DNA of 6,381 nucleotides from Rhizobiaceae bacterium UBA1291 (lineage in GTDB: Bacteria > Pseudomonadota > Alphaproteobacteria > Rhizobiales > Rhizobiaceae): the NCBI GenBank assembly GCA_002307905.1, contig DBUL01000240.1, positions 1-6,381 of the forward strand. The letters run 5' to 3'. The position numbers and the translations under genes are program-made. Below, in pieces: positions 1-6,381 of the stretch. The notes under the pieces are model-generated. The model was not told the origin of the DNA and did not search any database. It was given only the letters and a program-made list of their open reading frames with translations. Each line of letters opens with the position of its first letter. The stretch's first letter is position 1.

Positions 1-21
1 ATCCGCGCCGGACTTATCTGA
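1..21 (+). CDS. traR: C-terminal tail of TraR, LuxR-type quorum-sensing activator (partial, 5' end outside window)
   Basis: Frame 1 reads I-R-A-G-L-I followed by TGA at 19-21. LuxR-family TraR proteins of Ti-type plasmids end, as I recall, in an AIRRKLI-like sequence, so this fits the very end of the HTH domain region. The position also fits: in related plasmids traR lies next to traM and points towards it. TraR binds N-3-oxo-octanoyl-homoserine lactone and activates tra and trb promoters through tra boxes. Only six residues are visible, so the call rests mainly on context plus the I-R-x-x-L-I match. An unrelated gene ending here by chance cannot be excluded. Confidence 0.55.
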   Translation: MRAGLI

Positions 22-30
22 GCGGCGACA

Positions 31-339
31 TCAGTTGACCGAGACTTTCGGGATATAACCCAGAAGCCCGACCAGCGTGTTCACCGCGCCCATCTGTGCA
101 TGCATCTCGATCATTGCCTCGATGTATTCGAGATGCTGCGCGCCTCCGGTGATTGTTCCGGCCTTGATGTCTTCCGGCAATGCCTGGAACAGTTGACCCG
201 CCTTTTCAACGAGCTGCCTGTGAAGCCGGATGGCATTCACCGCCAACGCCTCGATGTCCGAACTTGGCAGCCCGCGCGTGAGCCCGATGACCGGGCGCAG
301 TCCACATGTGTCCGACACTGCTGAATCTTTCAAATCCAT
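31..339 (-). CDS. traM: TraM, antiactivator of TraR
   Basis: This 102-residue protein is the same length as Ti-plasmid TraM and keeps family-typical stretches: LRPVIGLTRGLP near residues 14-25, the RLVEKAGQLFQALPE helix around 42-56, and the C-terminal segment IEMHAQMGAVNTL...LGYIPK at about 77-98. TraM is a small cytoplasmic, mostly helical dimer that binds the C-terminal part of TraR, blocks its DNA binding and so sets the quorum threshold for conjugation. I chose the ATG at 337-339, which gives the family length. An AAGGG sequence lies 11 nt upstream, a slightly long spacing. The frame stays open upstream to an ATG at 448-450, but that extension shows no family resemblance. The gene converges on the probable traR tail, 9 bp away, and is preceded by a 310-bp gap with a tra box, which suggests TraR-dependent expression and a negative feedback loop. 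Confidence 0.93.
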   Translation of the reverse strand: MDLKDSAVSDTCGLRPVIGLTRGLPSSDIEALAVNAIRLHRQLVEKAGQLFQALPEDIKAGTITGGAQHLEYIEAMIEMHAQMGAVNTLVGLLGYIPKVSVN

Positions 340-433
340 TGGTGATCCAACCCTTAGATATTGTCTGCGGTGCGCCCCCGCAAACGTTAATCTCTGATCC
401 CAAGCCGGGGGTTGGAAACTGTACTCGGACAGT

Positions 434-476
434 CCTGCGACCTTTAGCACCGGAGCACCTGGACATACGTCGCAGG
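434..476. repeat. Inverted repeat, 8-bp arms, 27-nt loop
   Basis: CCTGCGAC at 434-441 is the exact reverse complement of GTCGCAGG at 469-476. The loop contains a short direct repeat, GCACC-GGA-GCACC. On the minus strand this would form a hairpin about 95-135 nt upstream of the traM start, inside the putative leader. No T-run follows on either strand, so it does not look like an intrinsic terminator. Confidence 0.4.
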
Positions 477-502
477 CCCACCGGCCAATGGCCAGAGGAT
501 TC

Positions 503-525
503 TGATGTCGAAACGGCCGACATCA
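503..525. repeat. Inverted repeat, 8-bp arms, 7-nt loop
   Basis: TGATGTCG at 503-510 pairs perfectly with CGACATCA at 518-525. It could be a leader hairpin or a dyad operator for an unknown regulator. It does not match the tra box sequence and has no adjoining T-run, so neither a TraR site nor an intrinsic terminator is favoured. Confidence 0.45.
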
Positions 526-579
526 ACCACCGAGTAGAGGTTTCCACACCCCGGGACAGCGCGTACTGCCTTGTCCGCC

Positions 580-585
580 GTTATA
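580..585 (-). promoter_or_regulatory. Candidate -10 element for traM
   Basis: Read on the minus strand, the hexamer is TATAAC, five of six matches to the sigma-70 consensus. The expected transcription start, near 573, would put the centre of the tra box (about 637.5) near -64. That would suit a TraR-activated promoter with an upstream activator site. The matching -35 is poor (TAGCGA with 17-nt spacing), as expected for an activator-dependent promoter. A competing arrangement uses TCTAGC (605-610, minus strand) as the -10 with the tra box overlapping the -35; its hexamer is weaker. This is inference from sequence only. Confidence 0.4.
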
Positions 586-628
586 GAAGGTGGATGCCGC
601 TTTCGCTAGAGCGATGGGAAAACAATCA

Positions 629-646
629 CTTTGCAGATGTGCAAAT
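629..646 (-). promoter_or_regulatory. tra box, TraR binding site upstream of traM
   Basis: The 18-bp sequence CTTTGCAGATGTGCAAAT matches the recalled tra box consensus ATGTGCAGATCTGCACAT at 14 of 18 positions, including the full TGCAGAT core and the opposing TGCA. It is itself a near-palindrome, with 7 of 9 symmetric pairs intact. It begins 3 bp beyond the traH stop codon and lies upstream of traM on the minus strand. TraR bound to its acyl-homoserine lactone would bind here as a dimer. The only visible downstream target in the noncoding region is traM. No equally good second site was seen in the window. Confidence 0.75.
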
Positions 647-649
647 ATA

Positions 650-1276
650 TCACGGGCTGCCTCCGATTCCCGTCAGGTCGATCCGGATCCCAGCCTTGTT
701 CGCATCGGAGGTGACATCCTCGGCTGGCACTGCGAATTCGGCTTCGTTCTCTGGAAGGCCGGCCTGTGTGTCGGCGCCATCGCGTCGGAGCAGTTCCGGT
801 TGGGCGAGCTTCACATCATCCGGACCATCAGCGCGGAATACGGCCGTCCCCTCGAAATACCCTGTCTGCCAGGCGATGATCGCGTCATCGAAGACCTGCG
901 GCAGAACATCTTTCGCTGTCGGGCTTCCATACCACGTGGTGACGATCCGATAGACCTTGGCGAACAGCGCGGTGCCCATACGGATGTTTTCACAAGCGTC
1001 GATAAGATCGGGCTTCAGTTGTCCTGCCTCAATGATGCCGAGCCCCGCGGGATATTGCGTGATGCCAACACGCACGGTGTTCCGGCCGAGATTGTCTCGG
1101 ATCAGTGAGAGGGCCTCGTCCGGCGTCGTTGGTTTCGGCACAAGCACGATGCGGTTTCCGGAACGAACGGTAATGGCCAGCGGATCCTGCGACCCTGCCC
1201 GCTCGATGAACATTTCGACGATCTCTGGCGTCAAAGCCCTGTCAGCGCATTGCTGAATAAGAACAGCATCGATCAT
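650..1276 (-). CDS. traH: TraH, VirB1-like conjugal transfer accessory protein
   Basis: This 208-residue protein is the last gene of the traAFBH operon and matches the recalled family pattern, starting MIDAVLIQQC. Residues 9-35 (QCADRALTP...DPLAI), 70-75 (VGITQY) and 91-102 (LIDACENIRMGT) follow the layout of VirB1-type lytic transglycosylases, which have CAP..AP, ESG..NP.AI, LGL.Q.N and DPC.N...GA. At the position of the catalytic Glu (ESGxNP) this protein reads AGSQDP, so peptidoglycan-cleaving activity is doubtful. No signal peptide is evident. The C-terminal ~60 residues look acidic and low in conservation and end in an IRIDLTGIGG motif. The start is the ATG at 1274-1276, 4 nt after the traB stop, with AGGA at 1285-1288 (8-nt spacing). 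The family name is well supported; the biochemical role is not. Confidence 0.88.
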   Translation of the reverse strand: MIDAVLIQQCADRALTPEIVEMFIERAGSQDPLAITVRSGNRIVLVPKPTTPDEALSLIRDNLGRNTVRVGITQYPAGLGIIEAGQLKPDLIDACENIRMGTALFAKVYRIVTTWYGSPTAKDVLPQVFDDAIIAWQTGYFEGTAVFRADGPDDVKLAQPELLRRDGADTQAGLPENEAEFAVPAEDVTSDANKAGIRIDLTGIGGSP

Positions 1277-1280
1277 CTGG

Positions 1281-2441
1281 TCATTCCTGTTGATTGTGAT
1301 TGAAGGCCGTGACAATCGGCACGCCGAATAGTCTCGACCAAGCGAAAGCGCTCGCCTGCTGTATGGCAATGATCGACGTGGCTGATGTCCACCAGCCATT
1401 GCCGGTCGCCACGATGATGTCGGGAGCTTGAAGCATCGACTGCAGGATCGGCCAGAGGATAAGCTGCTCGTAGCAGATCAGCGGAGCGATCTTCATTCCC
1501 GAGACATCGACGACCGGATTGGCAAAGAAGTCAGCGCGCGCGCCGCCGCGCTGGCCCATCCACTCTCGCCACGGCTGCCACATTGAAAGAGGGACCGGCA
1601 TGCGCTCGCGATAAAGAATGCGGGCCTCAGCATCCGAAATAGCCACCATGACATTGTCGTAGCCGGCCGCATCGATGACCGCGGCACCGGCGATCACGGT
1701 AACGTCGGTTCCGTGCAGGGCATCTTGCCAGAGTCGCGCCACGGTCGGCGTCCAGAAGCCCAGTACGCTCTCCGGTAAAACCACAAAGCTGGCCTCTCCC
1801 GCCTTTGCCCGGACTGCTGCGATCAGATCAAGATGATAGCTGAGCGAGCCGTCGCGACCGAGATTTTGCCCGAGCGCAAGATCGACCCCTTTCCAGCCGT
1901 CTGGTACCTTTGGCTGCGTCCAGTCCGTGGCGGACCAGGCGTATAGTCCCAACAGGACTGCGACCGCGATTTGCCACCTTCGACCTGATATGATGACCAA
2001 CAGGATCGCGGTCGCGCCGAGGCCAAACCATCCCCATCCTGGAAACAGGATGCCGGCGGCCGTCAGCGGATGCGCCCATCCGGTGATCCCAAACGGTGGC
2101 AGAGCCATCAGCACCAGGGCCACGGCAGACCGTACCGCCCGCACCCTTCCCGGTTGCCTTGTCCAGAAGAGGGCATGCGCCAGGGTAAAGCTTGACGACG
2201 CCATCACCCACAACAATAGGCCTGGCCAGAGATCGGCGGCGTAGAAGTTCGCGACACCCTGCGGCAGGCCTCGAGATGCAGATAGGAAATAGCCTGCTGA
2301 GACGGCAGCCGCGACCAAGCGCGATGGCGACTGCGCCCAGAGCAACGGGAAGAACATGGCGCCCGGGAGGGCCATCATGTTTCCGCTCCAGGCGATGGCG
2401 CCCACCGCAATCGACAGACCGATCAGGATCGGTCCGCGCAA
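1281..2441 (-). CDS. traB: TraB, Lnt/nitrilase-like membrane protein of conjugal transfer
   Basis: With a TTG start the protein has 386 residues. The first ~170 are hydrophobic with several likely membrane helices (about 5-35, 44-56, 72-92, 107-118, 125-150, 157-170). The rest resembles the carbon-nitrogen hydrolase domain of apolipoprotein N-acyltransferase (Lnt): VVLPES with Glu224, YRERMPVP at 277-284, PLICYEQ with Cys323, and ATGNGWW at 345-351. Glu and Cys of the usual Glu-Lys-Cys triad are present, but the Lys position reads Glu/Arg. In Ti plasmids TraB aids transfer without being essential, as far as I recall; its substrate is unknown to me. The start is uncertain. TTG at 2439-2441 sits 4 nt after the traF stop and fits the family N-terminus, although it lacks a clear ribosome site. 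ATG at 2376-2378 has GGAG 7 nt upstream but would cut into the first helix (365 aa). Confidence 0.88.
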   Translation of the reverse strand: MRGPILIGLSIAVGAIAWSGNMMALPGAMFFPLLWAQSPSRLVAAAVSAGYFLSASRGLPQGVANFYAADLWPGLLLWVMASSSFTLAHALFWTRQPGRVRAVRSAVALVLMALPPFGITGWAHPLTAAGILFPGWGWFGLGATAILLVIISGRRWQIAVAVLLGLYAWSATDWTQPKVPDGWKGVDLALGQNLGRDGSLSYHLDLIAAVRAKAGEASFVVLPESVLGFWTPTVARLWQDALHGTDVTVIAGAAVIDAAGYDNVMVAISDAEARILYRERMPVPLSMWQPWREWMGQRGGARADFFANPVVDVSGMKIAPLICYEQLILWPILQSMLQAPDIIVATGNGWWTSATSIIAIQQASAFAWSRLFGVPIVTAFNHNQQE

Positions 2442-2445
2442 GCAG

Positions 2446-2976
2446 TCAGGGATCGAAGGTGAGGATCTGCTCGGCAAGTCCGAGGAGCCCGCTGATCGGG
2501 ACCGGTCCAAAGTATCGGGAGTCATAGGAGCTCGCAAAGGATGAGTGGAGAAACACGTGACCCGGCGGCACGATGCCTCCGGAATAGGGGATGATCGGAC
2601 GGCCCTGCCCGTCGCTCGCGCGGACCAGAGACGCGTTGAGAACAGCGCCGTCGATCGCGACGGTGTTGCCGATCTCGATGTGCTGGCCGGGGAGTGCTGC
2701 AATGGTCTTGATGAGGGGCGCAAAACCGCCGGCGCACAGTCCGCGCCGGAGATAACCGCGCTTCCATGCATCTTCGAGTTGCGGCGTGGGCGGAGGGCAG
2801 ATGAACACGAGATCACCGACGATGGGGTCTCTGCTTAGAGGCTCGATGCGCCAGATACCAAGCGGTTCGCTCGGGGTCAGGTTCAGCCTGATGCCGCTGA
2901 TAAGTCCGATCCCGGCAAGGGCCGCCATGACGCTCACGCTCGCAGTGACAAACACCATCATCCCTCGCCTGCTCAT
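2446..2976 (-). CDS. traF: TraF, S26-type signal peptidase-like protease for conjugative pilin maturation
   Basis: This 176-residue protein has an N-terminal membrane anchor (about residues 8-28) and a periplasmic protease domain. TPSEPLGIW places the catalytic Ser at 36. [12 protein letters not shown] places the general-base Lys at 90. [10 protein letters not shown] at 151-160 is the conserved C-terminal box, with Asp152. These match the layout of RP4 TraF (Ser37, Lys89, Asp155 as recalled), which trims and cyclises the TrbC pilin. The substrate here would be a TrbC encoded elsewhere on the plasmid. Its ATG overlaps the traA stop in an ATGA (2973-2976) with no clear Shine-Dalgarno sequence, so translation is probably coupled to traA. 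A Cys pair at 60 and 81 is also visible. Confidence 0.93.
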   Translation of the reverse strand: MSRRGMMVFVTASVSVMAALAGIGLISGIRLNLTPSEPLGIWRIEPLSRDPIVGDLVFICPPPTPQLEDAWKRGYLRRGLCAGGFAPLIKTIAALPGQHIEIGNTVAIDGAVLNASLVRASDGQGRPIIPYSGGIVPPGHVFLHSSFASSYDSRYFGPVPISGLLGLAEQILTFDP

Positions 2977-5900
2977 TGCTTGATGACCGGCGTCTGACGC
3001 TGAGCGAGCCTTAGGTCCTCCACCTGTCTCAGCGTTGCCACCGTGCGCTCATGGGCCGACAGTAGCTGGGCGGTCCGCATCACCGGCCAGGCTTCCTTCA
3101 GGTTCTCCTTCTCCTGAGGTGCCAGCCCTTCTGAGAGCTTGTCGAACAGTTGGCCTTGTGGACTCTGCGCGGCGTTGGTCAGCAGGGTCCGCTCGCCGAA
3201 CCGCTCGGTCACCGCCTTGTTAAATCCGTCGATTTCGGCCTTGGTTTCGCGATTGCTGATCGCGTATGCCGCAGCAGTGGGAAGATCGTTGCGGTCGATC
3301 GCGTCACGCACCCGTTCCAGCACGGATTGAGCCGCTGGCGATAGTGCCGGGATGTCAATCGAGACGCGCTGGCGCAGCGTCTTCTGTTCACCCTCTATCC
3401 GCTGTGTGGCCGTCTCGCGGATGCGAAGGTAGGTTTCGATGTCGCGCTTGAGTGCCGGCACGTTGAGTTCCGCGACCCGACGGTCTCCGCGGTCAGACTT
3501 GCCAGCGAGGATGCCGGTCTTGCCCTTGAGCGGTCCGACAGACGCGGGCTCGACAGCAAGCTTGTCGAGCGTCTGCATTGCCACCTGTTTGTCAGCGAGG
3601 ACCGCGTCGAAGTTCATGGCTCGGAAGGCGGTTTCGGGATCGGCGAACACATAGCGGAAGCGGGTCGAGACCTCCTCCCATTGTTTCTTCACAGCAGGAT
3701 CTTCGGCGACCTTCCGATCGACGGCGTCGCTCAGTGGGACCGGGAACAGTTTTACGCCTGACACCATCGGGCGGGTCTCCTTGTTCGTTTGCGATTTCAG
3801 AGTTTGCAGCAGGCCGAGACTTGTCCCCGCAGCTCGAAGTCGGACGGCCAGATCGGCAAGTTTGGAGCTCTGGCGCAGCGTCCAGTCGAGCCGATCGCGA
3901 AATAGGATTCTGGCGACATGGACGATGTGCAGGCCACGGTTTTCGGCAAAGGCTAGTGCGGGTCGGTAGAGCGTGCCGCGCTCGTAATCGAGCGTGGTCT
4001 CCTTGGCATTCCTGCGAGACAGGATTTCCGTCAGACCACCGGCTTTGGCGAGGGAACGGCGGCCATAATAGAGGGCCAGATCCTCGCGGTGGCGAGTCAT
4101 GGCGACATAGGTGAGATGGCGATCGAGCGAGAGGCTTGCCAGCACTTTCACCCGGTCGACCGTCGCACCCTGGCTCTTGTGGATCGTCGTGGCATAGCCG
4201 TGATCGAGATTGTTATAGAAGCGCTGCTCGACCAACACCTGACGCCGCTGATCGCCCTCGCCCACCACGACGGATATCCGGTTCGGCGCGGCCTCGACGA
4301 CACGGCCGATCATGCCATTCTTGACGCCAAGCGAACCGTCGTTTTTGAGGAGGACGATCTGGTCGCCGGTATCGAAATGGCGGATACCATCTGCCGTCTT
4401 GAAGGCATGGCCTTCACTGAGAATGCCGCGCTCGACAAGCTTTTCGCGCGCCATGGCATTCAGCATGCGAACGTCGCGACGCAGATGCGCCAGCATCAAC
4501 ATGGACTTTGCCGGAGCGTAGTCGCGGTTCCAGTCGGCAATGAGGTTTTCGACAGCCTGAGCCTTCAGCTCCGAGCCAAGCACCCGGCCCTCCGAGCGAT
4601 AGGCAGCCAGCGCTTCGCCAACATTGCCGCGCGCGAGATCAAGCGAGGCCTTGCGCATCCATTCCTCGCGCTGGCGATAGATCGTTTCGAGTTCGGCGTA
4701 ACCGACACGATCGGCAATGGCCCGAAACGCTGCACCCGCTTCGATCGGCTGGAGCTGCTCGGGATCGCCGACCAGCACGATTCTCGCCCCTGCCCGGATA
4801 ACGGCATCGACGAAGCCGGCCATCTGTTTTGACGCGACCATGCCGGCCTCATCCATGACAAAGACAGTTTTGTCGTCGAGGACGTCAAGACCCCTACTCC
4901 AGCGCAGCTCCCACGACGCAAGCGTCCGGGAAACGATCCCCGCTTCCTTCTCCAGACCTTCTGCCGCCTTTCCGGCAAGCGCACCGCCGACGACGCGGTA
5001 TCCGGCTAGTTCCCATGCCTCACGCGCAGCCTTCATCATTGTGGTCTTGCCTGCACCCGCGCGGCCAACGACGGCGGCGATTCGGGCAGATCCCGCGATG
5101 CGCTCAATGGCCGCCTTCTGCTCTTGCGACAGCCGCGCGTTACGGCGGAACGTTGCATCGAGGACAGCGGGTGTGACGCTGTGCGTTTCCTTACCCGACA
5201 GCCACATGGCCTGCCGAGCCATGGTCGCCTCCAGCCGGATCATCGCCCGCGTCGTGTAGCGGGCCGGCACCTTGCCACCGGTGGCAAAGTCGATTGTATC
5301 GCGCTGCAAACGGAGCACATCCGGGGTCTGGATGATGCGCGCCATCAGCTGCTGAAACGTCCCGGGATCGTCGATATAGCGATGCAGTACCTTGGCAACA
5401 TCGCGTTCATCGAAAACGCTCTTCTCGCGGGTGATCAGGTCAACCACGATGCCGGGATTGCGAATAATTCTGCGGGCATTCTCACTGCGGCGCTGCTCGT
5501 TCAGCTCAATCCGCTCAAGCTCGGGACGAAGGCCCTCGATTTCCGCCTTGCGCTCAATCGCCTTGGTGCCGGCGCCGAGATGGATGGTCGGCTCCAGGTC
5601 GATGCCCTGCTTCTCGTAGGAGCGGCCATCGAGACGAAGCTCGATACCGCCGAGCGCCAGGTGATCGTTCGGGCGTTCGAACCAACCATCGCGCAAGATG
5701 TTGAAGTCGTCCGTCGAGCCGGCCCAGAGTTCGTAGGCGATCTTACCGGTTTTGGTGCGAAGTGGTTGGCCGTCCTCGCCAATGACCGCGACCTTCTTTG
5801 CCCCAAACCCATCCTCGGTCAGCGGGCGCAATGTGGTCATCAAATGGATGTGCGGATTGCCGGGATTGTCGTGGTAGACCCAGTCGGCAACCATGCCCTT

Positions 5901-6275
5901 GGCGAGGATGTGTCTTTCCACGAAGTCGCGCACCAACGCGATGTTCTGCTCAGGCGTGAGCTCCAGCGGAAGAGCGATGGTCAGGTCCCGGGCAAGCTGT
6001 GCGTCGGAGCGCTTCTCGAACGCCTCGACCTTGTTCCAGAAGGCTTCGACCGCTCCCGAGACCGACCGATCGGCGATCACCGCCCGCACCCATTTCGGGG
6101 CATCAGCGGGAAGCACAAACTCTTCGTGCAGCAGGCCCTCTTTGCGGGTGTAGTCGATGGTACGGGCCTCGCGCTCGTATTCCATTTTAGCGCAGTGCCG
6201 GTAAGCCGCAGAAAGCACGGCACTGCGGCCGTCACCACGGCTGACAATACTGGCTGAGAAATGGGCGATGGCCAC
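2973..6275 (-). CDS. traA: TraA, MobQ-type relaxase fused to a TraI/RecD-like helicase
   Basis: The 1100-residue protein equals the Ti TraA length I recall. Residues 1-220 form the MobA/MobL relaxase domain: start (V/M)[17 protein letters not shown], probable nicking Tyr25 in SAAYRH, and metal-binding histidines in [14 protein letters not shown] (135, 142, 144). Residues 380-740 form a superfamily 1 helicase: Walker A GRAGAGKT (404-411), Walker B VFVMDEAG (471-478), VGDPEQLQP (502-510), [10 protein letters not shown] (694-703) and [15 protein letters not shown] (723-737). The remaining ~360 residues are a helical C-terminal region with few landmarks. It would cut oriT just beyond the right edge, stay on the 5' end and unwind or pilot the strand to the TraG coupling protein. 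I chose GTG at 6273-6275 because it gives the family N-terminus, with GGGAAG 9 nt upstream. The open frame reaches an ATG at 6351-6353, but that extension runs through oriT-adjacent DNA. It is the first gene of the operon. Confidence 0.95.
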   Translation of the reverse strand: MAIAHFSASIVSRGDGRSAVLSAAYRHCAKMEYEREARTIDYTRKEGLLHEEFVLPADAPKWVRAVIADRSVSGAVEAFWNKVEAFEKRSDAQLARDLTIALPLELTPEQNIALVRDFVERHILAKGMVADWVYHDNPGNPHIHLMTTLRPLTEDGFGAKKVAVIGEDGQPLRTKTGKIAYELWAGSTDDFNILRDGWFERPNDHLALGGIELRLDGRSYEKQGIDLEPTIHLGAGTKAIERKAEIEGLRPELERIELNEQRRSENARRIIRNPGIVVDLITREKSVFDERDVAKVLHRYIDDPGTFQQLMARIIQTPDVLRLQRDTIDFATGGKVPARYTTRAMIRLEATMARQAMWLSGKETHSVTPAVLDATFRRNARLSQEQKAAIERIAGSARIAAVVGRAGAGKTTMMKAAREAWELAGYRVVGGALAGKAAEGLEKEAGIVSRTLASWELRWSRGLDVLDDKTVFVMDEAGMVASKQMAGFVDAVIRAGARIVLVGDPEQLQPIEAGAAFRAIADRVGYAELETIYRQREEWMRKASLDLARGNVGEALAAYRSEGRVLGSELKAQAVENLIADWNRDYAPAKSMLMLAHLRRDVRMLNAMAREKLVERGILSEGHAFKTADGIRHFDTGDQIVLLKNDGSLGVKNGMIGRVVEAAPNRISVVVGEGDQRRQVLVEQRFYNNLDHGYATTIHKSQGATVDRVKVLASLSLDRHLTYVAMTRHREDLALYYGRRSLAKAGGLTEILSRRNAKETTLDYERGTLYRPALAFAENRGLHIVHVARILFRDRLDWTLRQSSKLADLAVRLRAAGTSLGLLQTLKSQTNKETRPMVSGVKLFPVPLSDAVDRKVAEDPAVKKQWEEVSTRFRYVFADPETAFRAMNFDAVLADKQVAMQTLDKLAVEPASVGPLKGKTGILAGKSDRGDRRVAELNVPALKRDIETYLRIRETATQRIEGEQKTLRQRVSIDIPALSPAAQSVLERVRDAIDRNDLPTAAAYAISNRETKAEIDGFNKAVTERFGERTLLTNAAQSPQGQLFDKLSEGLAPQEKENLKEAWPVMRTAQLLSAHERTVATLRQVEDLRLAQRQTPVIKQ

Positions 6276-6345
6276 GGCGATGAACTTCCCGAAGTTAAAC
6301 CTTAGTTCGTTGGAAGCGGCGGTCCAGCCTGGCCCCGCCAGGACC
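6276..6345. other. traA leader region between traA and oriT
   Basis: This short stretch holds the traA ribosome site (GGGAAG read on the minus strand, about 9 nt before GTG) and a hairpin-capable sequence at 6328-6342. I do not recognise a tra box here. The operon promoter and its TraR site may lie further right, beyond the window. Confidence 0.5.
6328..6342. repeat. Short perfect inverted repeat next to oriT
   Basis: CCTGGC (6328-6333) and GCCAGG (6337-6342) are reverse complements separated by CCC. An overlapping GGTCC/GGACC pair (6321-6325 and 6341-6345) offers an alternative pairing. It may be a structural element of the oriT region or a leader hairpin of the traA transcript. Confidence 0.4.
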
Positions 6346-6381
6346 TGATGCAAGCACGTAGCGTCAGCGACGTATAATTGC
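6346..6381. other. oriT: Partial origin of transfer (oriT), Ti/IncQ-like, cut by the window edge
   Basis: Read on the minus strand, the right end is GCAATTATACGTCGCTGACGC. From memory, Ti-type oriTs carry GGGCGCAATTATACGTCGCTG followed by a GC-rich dyad, with a nick core like that of RSF1010. The last bases shown would then be the 3' part of the nick region, with the GGGC core just outside the window. An imperfect dyad, TGATGC (6346-6351) against GCGTCA (6361-6366), lies beside it, as expected for a relaxase recognition repeat. The location upstream of traA is the one known from Ti plasmids. The identification relies on recalled sequence and should be aligned. Confidence 0.65.

Larger units (their letters stand above)
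340..649. other. Noncoding gap between traH and traM, containing traM control signals
   Basis: I see no convincing gene in this 310-bp stretch; open frames crossing it are continuations or shadows of neighbouring genes with no recognisable sequence. It holds a tra box at the traH end (629-646), a TATAAC -10-like hexamer on the minus strand (580-585), a perfect 8-bp inverted repeat with a 7-nt loop (503-525), a second 8-bp inverted repeat with a 27-nt loop (434-476), and a smaller TGCGG/CCGCA pair just ahead of the traM ribosome site (366-382). If transcription starts near the tra box, traM has a leader of more than 200 nt. Confidence 0.7.

Noticed and set aside
94..116. CTGTGCATGCATCTC resembling a tra box in the traM coding region
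   Set aside because: Half-sites are wrongly spaced and it encodes the conserved EMHAQM segment of TraM.
366..382. TGCGG/CCGCA hairpin followed by a weak TATCTA hexamer as a basal traM promoter or attenuator
   Set aside because: The stem is only 5 bp and the -35/-10 matches are about 3 of 6 each, no better than chance.
340..450. In-frame upstream extension of traM from an ATG at 448-450
   Set aside because: It adds 37 residues with no family resemblance; the ATG at 339 gives the family length of 102.
503..525. Inverted repeat as an intrinsic terminator for traH
   Set aside because: No T-run follows on either strand, and it lies about 125 bp past the traH stop and past the tra box.
306..1108. 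Long plus-strand open frames over the traH-traM gap and traH
   Set aside because: They overlap well-recognised minus-strand genes and show no familiar protein sequence; high GC keeps antisense frames open.
5124..6257. 377-codon plus-strand open frame opposite the relaxase domain
   Set aside because: It is the antisense shadow of a strongly recognisable TraA and contains no known motif.
6351..6366. ACGTGC-TT-GCATCA as a TraR site for traA
   Set aside because: The central bases of the tra box are missing, so the half-sites are too close together.

Overview
The window looks like the regulatory and DNA-processing end of the conjugation region of a quorum-sensing-controlled plasmid from the Rhizobiales (Agrobacterium/Rhizobium/Sinorhizobium type: Ti, Ri, symbiotic or cryptic repABC plasmid). 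The evidence is the gene order traA-traF-traB-traH on the minus strand, followed by the TraR antiactivator gene traM, together with family-typical lengths (TraA 1100 aa, TraF 176 aa, TraB 386 aa, TraH 208 aa, TraM 102 aa). The window is almost entirely coding.

Layout from left to right. Positions 1-21 (+) are probably the last six codons and stop of traR, which converges on traM with only 9 bp between the two stops. traM is at 31-339 (-). A 310-bp noncoding gap (340-649) follows. It holds a good candidate tra box (629-646), one or two possible promoter arrangements directed at traM, and two perfect 8-bp inverted repeats. traH (650-1276), traB (1281-2441), traF (2446-2976) and traA (2973-6275) form a tight minus-strand operon: an ATGA overlap joins traA to traF, and gaps of only 4 nt separate traF/traB and traB/traH. 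Positions 6276-6381 are the start of the traA-traC intergenic region. The last ~21 bases match what I recall of the IncQ-like oriT of Ti-type plasmids, so the window is cut at or just before the nick site.

How the parts would work together: TraA (MobQ-type relaxase fused to a RecD/TraI-like helicase) nicks oriT and drives strand transfer. TraF (S26-type protease) would process the Trb mating-pair pilin. TraB (Lnt/nitrilase-like membrane protein) and TraH (VirB1-like protein) are accessory. TraM restrains TraR, and the tra box ahead of traM suggests that TraR activates its own inhibitor. Statements about function rest on family resemblance recognised by eye; no search was run.

I see no new system here. 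The points most worth a second look are the tra box placement and long structured traM leader, the apparent loss of a catalytic glutamate in TraH, the missing lysine in the Lnt-like triad of TraB, and the convergent traR/traM ends.
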